Positions 33,099 through 41,992 of a stretch of 56,554 nucleotides of DNA are shown here, piece by piece. Under the pieces are notes generated by a model, which was not told the origin of the DNA, did no database searches, and worked only from the letters and a program-made list of their open reading frames with translations. A program made the position numbers and the translations under genes. This DNA comes from an uncultured Bacteroidia bacterium (GTDB taxonomy: Bacteria > Bacteroidota > Bacteroidia > Bacteroidales > UBA932): assembly GCA_902785065.1 (NCBI GenBank), contig CACZXH010000004.1, positions 1-56,554 of the forward strand. The letters are read 5' to 3'. Every line of letters begins with the position of its first letter. Position 1 is the first letter of the stretch.

Positions 33099-36000
33099 TT
33101 ACAACCCAAGTTTGATTCCGATCATATAGGTGCGCGGGAACGGATAGCGTCCGCCGTCGTAACCGGTCGAAGTCACACCGGCAGAAACCTCGGGATCGCC
33201 GAACTTGTTGTACGGGGAGATGGTGAGGAGATTCTGGATGCTGAGCGAGATACGCAGGCTGCTGATGGCGTTCTTGAGCAGGGAACTGCCCAGGACACCG
33301 CTTCCGAAACTGTAGCCGATCTGGAAATTGGAGATCTTCAGGTAGTCGCCCTTCTCCACGAAGAAATCGGAAACACGCATGTTGTCACCGACATCGGTAC
33401 GGGTGACGCGCGGATACTTGGCGTTGGGATTGGTGGGTGTCCAGGAATCCTTCACGGCCTCTTCCAGGAAGTTGTAGTAACCGTTGTTCTCGTTGCGGAT
33501 GGTGGTCAGATAGCACTTGGACCAGGAAAGGAGGGTCTGGCCGAGCGCGCCGTACATATAGATCGAGGCATCCCAGTTCCGGTAATTGGCGGAGAGGTTG
33601 AGACCATAATTCAGCTTCGCAAAACCGTTGCCGAGGTACTCCTTGTCTTCGTTGGTGATGTGACCGTCGCCATTGAGATCCTTGAAGAGGAAGTCGCCCG
33701 GGGCGGTTCCCTGCCTGTCATAATAGGAGCCTTGTCCGTGTTTTTCGACGGCTTTGGCATTGAGTGCGTCGATTTCGGCCTGGTCCTTGATGATGTGGTC
33801 CACGCGGAAGCCCTGGTAGGTACCGAGCGGGAGGCCGTTGTAGCAGACCTGGTAGTTCTCCCAACCTGCGCCGGTGGCGCCGGAATTGGTGGTACCTGCA
33901 CCGATGTCGACCGCCTTGTTCTTGTTCGTGGATGCCGTGGCGCTGGCGGCGAAGAACCAGTCACGGGTGAGCTGTTTCTTGTAGCCGAGGGCGAATTCCC
34001 AACCGCTGTTGCGGATGGAGCCGAAGTTCGTGGTGATATTGTCGAAACCCGCAGAAGGTCGGATCGTCTTGGACAGGATCAGGTCGCGGGTGTCACGGAT
34101 ATAGTAGTCTGCGCTGAAGGTCAGGCTGTTGTGGAGGACAGCCAGGTCGATACCGAAGTTCGTCTGGACGGAGGTCTCCCAGTGCAGGCCGGTGTCGATC
34201 TCGCGGGACTGCATGATACCGACGAGGCGGTTATAGTCTTCGGACGTGAAGTAGTCGAACGTCGATCCGGTGGAAAGCTGCGGTACGGAAGCCGTGGCGC
34301 TGACATTGGCGTTACCGGTAGTACCCCAGCCGGCGCGGAGTTTCAGCACGTCGAAGATGCCGAGGTTCTTCATGAAAGGCTCACGGCCCAGGTTCCAGGC
34401 GGCGGCGAAGGAAGGGAAAGTACCCCAGCGGTGGTCACGGCCGAAATTGGAGGAACCGTCCCGGCGGATCGTCGCGGTCACGGAATAGCGGCTGTCGTAG
34501 GAGTAGTTCAAGCGGGCGAAGTAGGAAGCGTTGCGGGACTGGATGCTCGGACCGCCGCTGCCCTTGTCGTAATCGTTGCTGTTCGTGGAGAAGAAGCCGC
34601 GGAGGAACGGGAACGTGAGGTCCTTGGTGGAGGAGCCGTTGCTGGAAGCGTGATACTTGCCGGCGGACTGACCGATCATGGCTGTGACGTGGTGCTTCGC
34701 GAACTCACGGTCGAAGGTGAGGTAGTTCTCAGCGGCCAGCGATGTGCTGGCGGAACCGCCGGTGCTGAAGCCGTCGACCGCCTTGTCGCCGTTCAGCTGC
34801 TGCCAGTCATAATAGGTGGCGACCCAGCTCGGGGAATAGCTCCAGCTGTTGGACCCCGAGAAATCGTACTTGAGGTTCGTGCGGAAAACCAGGCCCGGGA
34901 AAAGGGTGACTTCGGCATAGAAGGAGTTGCGGATGGAACCGTTGTCGTTGTCCCAGTCCTTCCCGTAAGTGGTCTTATACTGCTCGGCGTACGGATTGGT
35001 CTGGTACATGCCCGCGGACATTTCGACGTCCTGGTGGAAGACGAAGTGGCCGAAATCGCCATTGTCATATTGTACGGGCACATGGACGAGCTGGTTCGTC
35101 TCGCGGTCCAGATAGTCCATCGTCGGAACGATACGGGCGTAGTTGATCATGTTGCCGCCGCCCTTGTTCTTCCCGGTGTTGAAGTTGACGGACAGACCGG
35201 CCTTGAGCCACTTCGTAATGTTGACATCGGAGGACAGACGGAGGAACAGACGCTTACTCCAGGAATTCACGATGATACCCTGGTTATCCTGATAGCCTAC
35301 GGAGAAACTGGTCCGGGCCGTGTCGGAACCGCCGGAAACCTGGACATTATACTGCTGGCGGTAGGAAGTCTGGGTCATCACGTCCTGCCAGTCGATCTCG
35401 TGCAGCTGGTTGTCATGCGTGCCGTCGAAGGCGGGGAAAGCCGTACGGCCGTCGTTCTCGACCGACTGACGGTAAGCGACGAGCCAGTCGGACAGGGAGG
35501 CCATCTTCAGCCGGGTGGCATAAGTGGAAATACCAAACGTTGAGTTGAAGTCCACGCGGGGCTTCCCGGACTTACCCTTGCGGGTGGTCACGAGGATGAC
35601 ACCGTTCGCACCATTGGATCCGTAGATAGCCGTTGCGGAAGCATCCTTGAGGATCTCGATGCTGGCCACTTCCTGGGGATCGAGCCAGCTGAGATTGGAA
35701 GAAGTGCCATGGTCGACACCGTCGACTATCCAGAGGGGGTTGGTATTGCCCTGCATGGTGGCGACACCGCGGATGCGGATGTTGTAACCGCCGTTCGGGT
35801 CGCCGCCGGACTGGGTGACCACGACGCCGGCCGCGGCGCCCTGGAGTCCCTGGGCGATGGTAAGCGGGGATCTCTGCAGCATCGACTCGGAGTCGACCGA
35901 TGCGACGGAACCGGTTACGTCGCTCTTCTTCTGCGTACCGTAACCGATGACCACGGTCTCATCGAGGAACTCGGTGTCCTCGCTTAAGACGAAGTTCGCT

Positions 36001-36275
36001 TCGCGCTGTCCCCGGCTAAGGGCGATTTCCTGTCCGGAATAACCGATGCAGGAAGCGACAAGCACGGCATTGTCCGGAACAGACAGCGAGAATGCGCCGG
36101 TAGCGTCAGTGACCGTTCCAACCGAAGTCGATCCCTTCAAGAGGACGCTGGCTCCGATGATGGGTTCACCGTTGGCATCCTTGACCGAACCGGTGACCCG
36201 GTTCTGGGCAAGCAGGACACCTCCGGTGGCAAGCAGGAGAATAGCGGCAAGCGCAATCCTGAGCAGTTTTTTCAT
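33099..36275 (-). CDS. SusC-family TonB-dependent outer-membrane transporter
   Basis: A 1058-residue SusC-type receptor. A signal peptide (cut near LLAQ, residue 23) precedes a carboxypeptidase-regulatory-like domain (VTGSVKDANGEPIIGASVLL). Next come the TonB-box-like segment EFLDETVVIGYGTQKKSDVTG, the plug (with GGDPNGGYNIRIRG and DASATAIYGSNGANGVILVTTRKG) and a 22-stranded barrel ending in a terminal aromatic-rich strand (RTYMIGIKLGL). It imports oligosaccharides into the periplasm with SusD, using TonB energy. No STN domain is present, so it probably does not signal through an anti-sigma factor. This agrees with control by the divergent hybrid two-component regulator. It is the first gene of the thirteen-gene run. 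Confidence 0.96.
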   Translation of the reverse strand: MKKLLRIALAAILLLATGGVLLAQNRVTGSVKDANGEPIIGASVLLKGSTSVGTVTDATGAFSLSVPDNAVLVASCIGYSGQEIALSRGQREANFVLSEDTEFLDETVVIGYGTQKKSDVTGSVASVDSESMLQRSPLTIAQGLQGAAAGVVVTQSGGDPNGGYNIRIRGVATMQGNTNPLWIVDGVDHGTSSNLSWLDPQEVASIEILKDASATAIYGSNGANGVILVTTRKGKSGKPRVDFNSTFGISTYATRLKMASLSDWLVAYRQSVENDGRTAFPAFDGTHDNQLHEIDWQDVMTQTSYRQQYNVQVSGGSDTARTSFSVGYQDNQGIIVNSWSKRLFLRLSSDVNITKWLKAGLSVNFNTGKNKGGGNMINYARIVPTMDYLDRETNQLVHVPVQYDNGDFGHFVFHQDVEMSAGMYQTNPYAEQYKTTYGKDWDNDNGSIRNSFYAEVTLFPGLVFRTNLKYDFSGSNSWSYSPSWVATYYDWQQLNGDKAVDGFSTGGSASTSLAAENYLTFDREFAKHHVTAMIGQSAGKYHASSNGSSTKDLTFPFLRGFFSTNSNDYDKGSGGPSIQSRNASYFARLNYSYDSRYSVTATIRRDGSSNFGRDHRWGTFPSFAAAWNLGREPFMKNLGIFDVLKLRAGWGTTGNANVSATASVPQLSTGSTFDYFTSEDYNRLVGIMQSREIDTGLHWETSVQTNFGIDLAVLHNSLTFSADYYIRDTRDLILSKTIRPSAGFDNITTNFGSIRNSGWEFALGYKKQLTRDWFFAASATASTNKNKAVDIGAGTTNSGATGAGWENYQVCYNGLPLGTYQGFRVDHIIKDQAEIDALNAKAVEKHGQGSYYDRQGTAPGDFLFKDLNGDGHITNEDKEYLGNGFAKLNYGLNLSANYRNWDASIYMYGALGQTLLSWSKCYLTTIRNENNGYYNFLEEAVKDSWTPTNPNAKYPRVTRTDVGDNMRVSDFFVEKGDYLKISNFQIGYSFGSGVLGSSLLKNAISSLRISLSIQNLLTISPYNKFGDPEVSAGVTSTGYDGGRYPFPRTYMIGIKLGL

Positions 36276-36495
36276 CATAAGACTTGTTGATTTAGTGGTT
36301 GATTGATAACTGGGAGAAAACAGTGATATAATTATGAATTGATGATATCAAATTGTTTGATGTTATTGTATTTCTGATACTCTTTTGTTATATGACCAAA
36401 TATGATATAAATAATTAATAGTGCGCTCGGATGCATTATAGTATTGATTTGGCCATTTTAGTGTTTTAATGGGGTCCTGCAAAATCTCACTGTTG
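36276..36495 (-). other. Long AT-rich 5' leader of susC
   Basis: From the predicted transcription start near 36490 to the susC ATG is about 215 nt of AT-rich sequence with no gene. It contains short dyads such as GATATC at 36345-36350 and several TGATAT repeats. Leaders of this length can carry post-transcriptional control in Bacteroides loci, but I see no known riboswitch. Confidence 0.5.
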
Positions 36496-36528
36496 CAAAA
36501 TTAGCCAATGCAATCCCGCTTACCGAAA
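36496..36528 (-). promoter_or_regulatory. Predicted susC promoter
   Basis: On the minus strand TAATTTTG (36503 to 36496) is an exact -7 match, and TTTC (36528 to 36525) sits 21 bp upstream as a near-match to the -33 TTTG. A weak -33 suits a promoter that needs an activator. No equally good alternative lies closer to susC. Confidence 0.55.
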
Positions 36529-36534
36529 CAAAAA

Positions 36535-36560
36535 CGGACGAATTCGGACATTTTTCGGAC
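36535..36560. promoter_or_regulatory. Three helically phased CGGAC repeats, candidate regulator site
   Basis: CGGAC occurs at 36535-36539, 36545-36549 and 36556-36560, at intervals of 10 and 11 bp; the last two extend to TTCGGACA. All copies therefore face the same side of the helix. The array begins 7 bp beyond the -33 of the susC promoter, where an activator would contact RNA polymerase, and is also upstream of the regulator gene. AraC-type output domains often bind direct repeats. Confidence 0.55.
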
Positions 36561-36617
36561 AAATGTTAGGAATCGTACACGGAAATGTCTATTTTCATAT
36601 CGAAAAACTGCGCGCCC

Positions 36618-39600
36618 ATGAAGAACACAGCCGGATTGATTTTCAGTCTTTGCCTTGTCCTGTCATCCGTCCCCTCCTGGGGCGGTGTCATCCCCAGCGT
36701 ACCCGAAGTCATACGCGGTACCGAGTCCCTGTCCATCCGCTCCATCGCGCAGGATGCCAAGAAACAGATCTGGTTCGGGACGGACAAGAACCTGTACTGT
36801 TATGACGGGTATGCCCCCGTTCTGTGCCTGGACCGCGACGGCAATAACGACCACTTCCAGGTCAATGACCTGTTCTGTCTGGATAATAAGGTCCTTCTCG
36901 GATGCGTGAACGGTCTCGTGGTATACGACTGCCTCCAGGGGACGTTCCAATCCCTTGATCCGCTCCTGGGAATCGAGGTTTTTGACCTGTATGGCGACGG
37001 AGGAACCGTGTGGGTGGGATCCAGGGCCGGACTGCTGCGGTACGACATTTCCACCGGCGAACTGTCGGAAGTCGCCTTGGACACCGTGCTGAACATACGC
37101 TCGATCTGTATTGAGGGAGACAACCTGGTACTGGGCACATTCCTCCCGGCTGAAGTGCGGGTCTATGACAAGGAAGGTTTCAGGCTGAAAATGGCTTTCA
37201 GCAGGGATGACTTCGGGGAGAAGATGGGCTCTGTCGATGCCGTCGTCGCCTATGGACGGGACCGTTTTCTGGTCGGATCATCGAGTGCGCTTTTCGAGGT
37301 TGGACTCCATGACAGGAGCGTCCGGTTGATAGCACCTTTCGCCTGGGTCAAAACCCTATGCGAAGACAATGGCCGTTACCTGATCGGTACGGACAATGGA
37401 ATGTATTCCTGCCTCCCCGAGCGGCCGGAGGATACCGTAATGAGCCTGGATCATGTCGTCTGGCGGATCATCCGCGATGCCGATGGAAACCTCTGGTTCG
37501 GCAGCGATACCGGGTTGATGCGGTATCGTGAAAAACGCCTGATCCAGACACTCGATGTAACCTCGGTTGCTACGAACAATCTTTACAGCAGCATCTGCAG
37601 CGATGCGCAGGGCCATGTCTTTGCCGGAGGAAGCTACGGTCTCCTGCTGTTCGACGAGCGGCAGGATGGAGGCGATTCACCCGTCTGGTACAGGATGAGG
37701 GACCCGCAGCATCCTTTCTCCCACAATAAGATCCGCCGGATCAAAGAGAATCCCTATACCGGGGAAGTCTGGTTCGAAACCGCTGCAGGCATCGTTAAAT
37801 ACGGGGAACACGAGAAATCTTTCATTCCCGTCTCCGATATGCGGAGGTCCAACGCTTTCGATCTGCTGTTCGAGCCGGACCGCTATTGGATTGCTTCCTT
37901 CTCCGGGCTTGCCTGCATCATGAATGACAGGATCGTAGACGAGGTCTCGATGGCCGACGGCCTTTCCAACAATCTCGTCTTGCAGGCTGCCAAGGACACC
38001 TTGGGCAGGATTTGGATCAGGACGGAGGACCAGAATCTTTTCCTGTATAATCCACAGTCGCTGTCCCTCGAACAGTTCAGAATGGACGGACGTGAGTCCG
38101 ATACAGGATGGGACTATCTACTGGAAGACTCCGAGGGAAGTATCTGGCTGGCCTCCGGGAACCGTATCTACAAGATAGAACCCGCGAAATCCAGGACATC
38201 TCCGGTCCGGAGTTACGACCTGCACGGTCGGCAGACGTCCGAGGTGAGCGCCCTCGTCGAAGTGGAGAATTCCATCTGGGCCGCTTACTCCAACAACCTG
38301 TTCATCTTGGACAAGGAATCCAACAGGATCCATGCGATCACGGCGGATGTGGCCTATTCCGGGCTGTATTATGACAAGCGGTCCGGAAAGGTCTACCTCG
38401 GGGCTCTGGACCGGATCGACGTTATCGACCACCGCGACGCCTTCGACCAGATCGGTCAGCAGGGATCAGGGCTTTATATCACCCGGATCTCCGTCAACAA
38501 CGTCGAGACCATCCCTCCTGCCAGGTATGCGGACGGCGTACTGACACTCCCCTACAACCACAATAACATCGACCTCTACTTCTCGGACTTCTCCTATGGA
38601 AATGTCGTCCATTACTTATTCAATCTGGACGGGAAGGAGGGCTGGTTCGAGGCTGACGGCAACCACATCTTCCTGCCCGACCTCTCCCCGGGAATTTACC
38701 GGCTGAACATTTCCGGGGCGCATGAGGAGGATGCAAGCCGGATTCTTTCCATCCGGATCAAACGACCCTGGTATGCGTCCATCCTGGCCTTTCTGGTATA
38801 TACCCTGCTGGCCGGCTGGCTGCTGTACATGTCTATCCGGCACGTGTATACCCGGAAGAAACTCAAGCTGGAGCGTTTGCAGAGAGCGCGGGAAATCGCC
38901 CAGGCCAAGTCCAAGATCGACTTCTTCGCCGATATGTCCCACGAGTTCAAGAGCCCCTTGAGCATGATCATCGCGCCGGTCAGCATGCTGCTCAACGACA
39001 GCACCGACGAGAAAGAGCGGAAGTCCCTGCAGATGATCCACGACAACGCCATGAAAATCAACTCGCTGGTCCGGATGTCGCTGGACTATTATAACGACCA
39101 GGCCTCGCAGTCCGACGATATCGTCAAGTCGCCTTTGGAAGTCATCGGATTCGCCAGGCAGATTTTCCAGGCATTCGAAGACAGTTTCCCCAAGCTGGAT
39201 TTCCATTTCCACGCGGACGAAGAAAAGCTGCTGCTGGACTTGGACGTCATCAAGATGGAGGCCATTCTCACCAATATTATCTCCAATGCCTGCAAATACA
39301 CACCGGACGGGGGGTCGGTTGTCCTTTCGCTGTCGGAAGACCGGCAGAAAGGGTTGCTGTCCATCCGGATCAGCGACACGGGTGTCGGCATTCCCCAAGA
39401 GGAACTCTCCTATATTTTCCAGCGGTATTATCAGTCGTCCAGAACGAAAGGGAGCAAACAGGGAACGGGCCTTGGTCTTACCATCGTAAAGAAATACGTC
39501 GATATCCTGGGAGGAGATATCTCGGTCAGTTCGGAAGGAAACGGGACAACCTTCCGGATCCTGCTTCCTGTCGGACGATCCGAAAAGATGGCCGCACTCC

Positions 39601-40397
39601 CGAACTCCGTCCAGAGCGGCTCCGACCGCCGGCAGACCATCGTCATCGTGGACGACAATACGACTATCTGCGATTTCCTGACCGGCATGCTGCAGGAAAA
39701 ATACCATTGCATGTGCGCCCACGACGGTCAGAAGGGCATTCTGCTTTGCAAGGACATCCTTCCCGACCTGATTATCGCCGACGTGATGATGCCCGGCATG
39801 GACGGCCTGGAAATGTGCCGCCAGATCCGGGAGATTCCGAGTCTCTCCATCGTCCCGATCATCCTGCTGACCGCGAAGGATGACAAGGAGACGGAAAGGC
39901 AGAGCATCGACCTGAACATCGACGCGTTCATCGGGAAGCCGTTTGACGTCGATACGCTGGCCGCACGCATCGACCAGCTCATCGACAAGAACCGGCATGT
40001 CATGGACAAGATGCGGATCGAAATGATCTCTTCCCCATCCGAGCCCGTCCAAATGTCTCCGGACGAAAAGATTCTCGAGAAGATTACCGGCATTATCGAG
40101 GAGAATCTGGAGGATTCCGGCTTCTCGGTGTTCCGACTGTGCGAAATCAGCGGATACAACGAAAAGTTCCTCTACCGGAAGATCAAGAGTCTCACCAACC
40201 TGTCCACGGTCGAATACATCCGGTCCATCCGGCTGAAAAAAGCCGCCCTGCTCTTGCAGAACGGGAATTTCACCGTCTCAGAGACGATGTACATGGTTGG
40301 TTTCACCAATTCCTCCTATTTTTCCAAAGCTTTCACTTCCCAGTTCGGGATGACGCCGCGGGAGTATCGCCAATCCTATCGCTCAACAGAGGGCTAG
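36618..40397 (+). CDS. Hybrid two-component system sensor/regulator (HTCS)
   Basis: A 1259-residue one-protein two-component system. After a signal peptide (MKNTAGLIFSLCLVLSS) comes a periplasmic sensor built of beta-propeller repeats (for example IWFGTDKNLYCYDG and LWFGSDTGLMRYRE) and a Y_Y_Y domain. One membrane helix lies at about 718-741. The kinase has DMSHEFKSP with phospho-accepting His775, then ATP-binding motifs (IISNACKYTPDGG, DTGVGIP, GTGLGLT). The receiver domain has Asp1055 in IADVMMPGMDG and Lys in FIGKPFD. The last ~100 residues are an AraC-type helix-turn-helix. The start at 36618 was chosen over 36585 for the signal peptide. It is divergent from susC and should sense an oligosaccharide in the periplasm and activate the locus. 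Confidence 0.95.
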   Translation: MKNTAGLIFSLCLVLSSVPSWGGVIPSVPEVIRGTESLSIRSIAQDAKKQIWFGTDKNLYCYDGYAPVLCLDRDGNNDHFQVNDLFCLDNKVLLGCVNGLVVYDCLQGTFQSLDPLLGIEVFDLYGDGGTVWVGSRAGLLRYDISTGELSEVALDTVLNIRSICIEGDNLVLGTFLPAEVRVYDKEGFRLKMAFSRDDFGEKMGSVDAVVAYGRDRFLVGSSSALFEVGLHDRSVRLIAPFAWVKTLCEDNGRYLIGTDNGMYSCLPERPEDTVMSLDHVVWRIIRDADGNLWFGSDTGLMRYREKRLIQTLDVTSVATNNLYSSICSDAQGHVFAGGSYGLLLFDERQDGGDSPVWYRMRDPQHPFSHNKIRRIKENPYTGEVWFETAAGIVKYGEHEKSFIPVSDMRRSNAFDLLFEPDRYWIASFSGLACIMNDRIVDEVSMADGLSNNLVLQAAKDTLGRIWIRTEDQNLFLYNPQSLSLEQFRMDGRESDTGWDYLLEDSEGSIWLASGNRIYKIEPAKSRTSPVRSYDLHGRQTSEVSALVEVENSIWAAYSNNLFILDKESNRIHAITADVAYSGLYYDKRSGKVYLGALDRIDVIDHRDAFDQIGQQGSGLYITRISVNNVETIPPARYADGVLTLPYNHNNIDLYFSDFSYGNVVHYLFNLDGKEGWFEADGNHIFLPDLSPGIYRLNISGAHEEDASRILSIRIKRPWYASILAFLVYTLLAGWLLYMSIRHVYTRKKLKLERLQRAREIAQAKSKIDFFADMSHEFKSPLSMIIAPVSMLLNDSTDEKERKSLQMIHDNAMKINSLVRMSLDYYNDQASQSDDIVKSPLEVIGFARQIFQAFEDSFPKLDFHFHADEEKLLLDLDVIKMEAILTNIISNACKYTPDGGSVVLSLSEDRQKGLLSIRISDTGVGIPQEELSYIFQRYYQSSRTKGSKQGTGLGLTIVKKYVDILGGDISVSSEGNGTTFRILLPVGRSEKMAALPNSVQSGSDRRQTIVIVDDNTTICDFLTGMLQEKYHCMCAHDGQKGILLCKDILPDLIIADVMMPGMDGLEMCRQIREIPSLSIVPIILLTAKDDKETERQSIDLNIDAFIGKPFDVDTLAARIDQLIDKNRHVMDKMRIEMISSPSEPVQMSPDEKILEKITGIIEENLEDSGFSVFRLCEISGYNEKFLYRKIKSLTNLSTVEYIRSIRLKKAALLLQNGNFTVSETMYMVGFTNSSYFSKAFTSQFGMTPREYRQSYRSTEG

Positions 40398-40415
40398 CCC
40401 CTAAATACCACGATT

Positions 40416-41900
40416 ATGAAAAAGACAATCTTGCTTGCTATGTTACTGCTGACCGTCTCGGTCTTGCATGCCAAACTTGCTCTCAGGCATCCTACTGGAG
40501 ACCACATGGTCCTTCAGCAGAATGCAGAAGCTGCGGTCTGGGGCTATGCTTCGCCCGGATCCACCATCACGGTCACCCCCTCGTGGGACGGAAAGGCTTA
40601 TCTGGTGAAGGCCGACACCCGCGGGCATTGGACCGCATACCTGAAGACTCCGCCGGCAGGTTATGACGTTTACAGCATTGCCGTGAAAGGAGATGGAGAC
40701 CATATCGTGATCTCGGATGTGCTCGTGGGCGAGGTGTGGCTGGCTTCCGGCCAGTCCAACATGGAGATTCCAATTAAGGGCTTTGACAATTGTCCGATCG
40801 AGGGCTATGGTGAAATCGTCACCCAGGCGCCCGCGCGGAACCGCATCCGGATGTTCTATGCCCATGCCGACCAGACCGACGAGCCGCTCGAAGAGGTGCG
40901 CAACACGGAAGGATGGTGGGGAGCTGACCCGAATACCATCCCCGACATGAGCGCCGTCGGCTACTTTTTCGCCCGTAAACTCAACCAAGTGCTTGACATT
41001 CCCGTCGGAATCGTCGCTTTCCCCCGGGGTGGGGCACGTGTCGAGAGCTGGCTTCCCCGGGAGACTGTCGCATCGTATGGCACGGAAGACCTCAGCCCGG
41101 AAGGAATTGCCAAGCTGGTCGGATACACCCGCCCTTTCCAGATGTACAATGCCATGGAAGTACCTCTCCAGGGCTATACGGCCCGTGGTTTCATCTGGTA
41201 TCAAGGATGCTCTAACGTGGGGAAGGAAGACGAGTTCGTGCCCCGTATGACGGACCTGGTGAACCAGTGGAGAAAGGACTGGGGGGATACGGATGCATCC
41301 ATGCCCTTCTACATGGTGGAGATCGCCCCGTATCTCTATTCCCGTGACAACGGGGACAGCGGCGCCCGGCTCCGCAAGGCGCAGCACGATGCCGCCAAGG
41401 CTATCCCGAATTCAGCGATTGTCTGCACCAACGACCTGGTCGCTTCTTTCGAGGCGGACAACATCCATCCCTGCCGCAAGGAACCGATCGGCAACCGGCT
41501 GGCCTATATCGCGCTGAACAGGGATTATGGCTTCAAACAGGTGGCGTACGAATCGCCCGAGGCCGTGGCTTTGTTCAAACGCCAGCCTCCGACCGGGGAC
41601 TCCGCCGGCCGGATGGGCCCGTGGGGAAGGATCCCGGCCAATGAGATCAATGTTCGGATAGCAAACTGCCCGCACGGAATCGACCGGGTGAATGAAATCG
41701 AAGGGCTCGAGGTCTGCGGCGCTGACGGCGTGTGGTATCCGGTGTCCCGCATCCGCTTTAATTTTGGCGCGATCAGCATCGCCGTGGACGAAGTCCAGGA
41801 GCCCAAGGCCGTGCGCTATGGATGGGCGGACTTCCGTCCGGGCAATATCCACAGCGTCGAGGGACTGCCGCTCGTTCCTTTCTGTCTGACCCTCGAATGA
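40416..41900 (+). CDS. Sialate-O-acetylesterase-family (SASA/SGNH) esterase
   Basis: A 494-residue secreted esterase with a signal peptide (cut near LHAK, residue 19). Block I is WLASGQSNME with nucleophile Ser114. RGFIWYQGCSN holds the oxyanion region of the SASA fold, and the catalytic pair is probably Asp348/His351 in EADNIHPC. A beta insert follows the first block and a C-terminal beta domain closes the protein, as in family members. The family removes O-acetyl groups from sialic acids or plant glycans. With no sialic-acid genes here, mannan or glucomannan acetyl groups are the likelier target. The gene lies 18 bp after the regulator gene, so the two are probably co-transcribed. Confidence 0.86.
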   Translation: MKKTILLAMLLLTVSVLHAKLALRHPTGDHMVLQQNAEAAVWGYASPGSTITVTPSWDGKAYLVKADTRGHWTAYLKTPPAGYDVYSIAVKGDGDHIVISDVLVGEVWLASGQSNMEIPIKGFDNCPIEGYGEIVTQAPARNRIRMFYAHADQTDEPLEEVRNTEGWWGADPNTIPDMSAVGYFFARKLNQVLDIPVGIVAFPRGGARVESWLPRETVASYGTEDLSPEGIAKLVGYTRPFQMYNAMEVPLQGYTARGFIWYQGCSNVGKEDEFVPRMTDLVNQWRKDWGDTDASMPFYMVEIAPYLYSRDNGDSGARLRKAQHDAAKAIPNSAIVCTNDLVASFEADNIHPCRKEPIGNRLAYIALNRDYGFKQVAYESPEAVALFKRQPPTGDSAGRMGPWGRIPANEINVRIANCPHGIDRVNEIEGLEVCGADGVWYPVSRIRFNFGAISIAVDEVQEPKAVRYGWADFRPGNIHSVEGLPLVPFCLTLE

Positions 41901-41934
41901 ATCTGAAACAATCTGTTATATATTTAACAGGGAA

Positions 41935-41967
41935 AGGGCTGCGCCGACAACACGTCAGCGCAGCCCT
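41935..41967. terminator. Bidirectional hairpin between convergent genes
   Basis: AGGGCTGCGC (41935-41944) and GCGCAGCCCT (41958-41967) form a perfect 10-bp stem, with GAC/GTC adding three pairs inside. It lies between the stops of the SASA esterase (41900) and the GH9 gene (41993), the expected place for a shared terminator. T-runs are weak on both sides. Confidence 0.65.
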
Positions 41968-41992
41968 CTATGCAAACCGAATCGGCTGATTA

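Noticed and set aside
33660-35543. A 627-codon plus-strand open frame
   Set aside because: It is antisense to susC and shows no domain.
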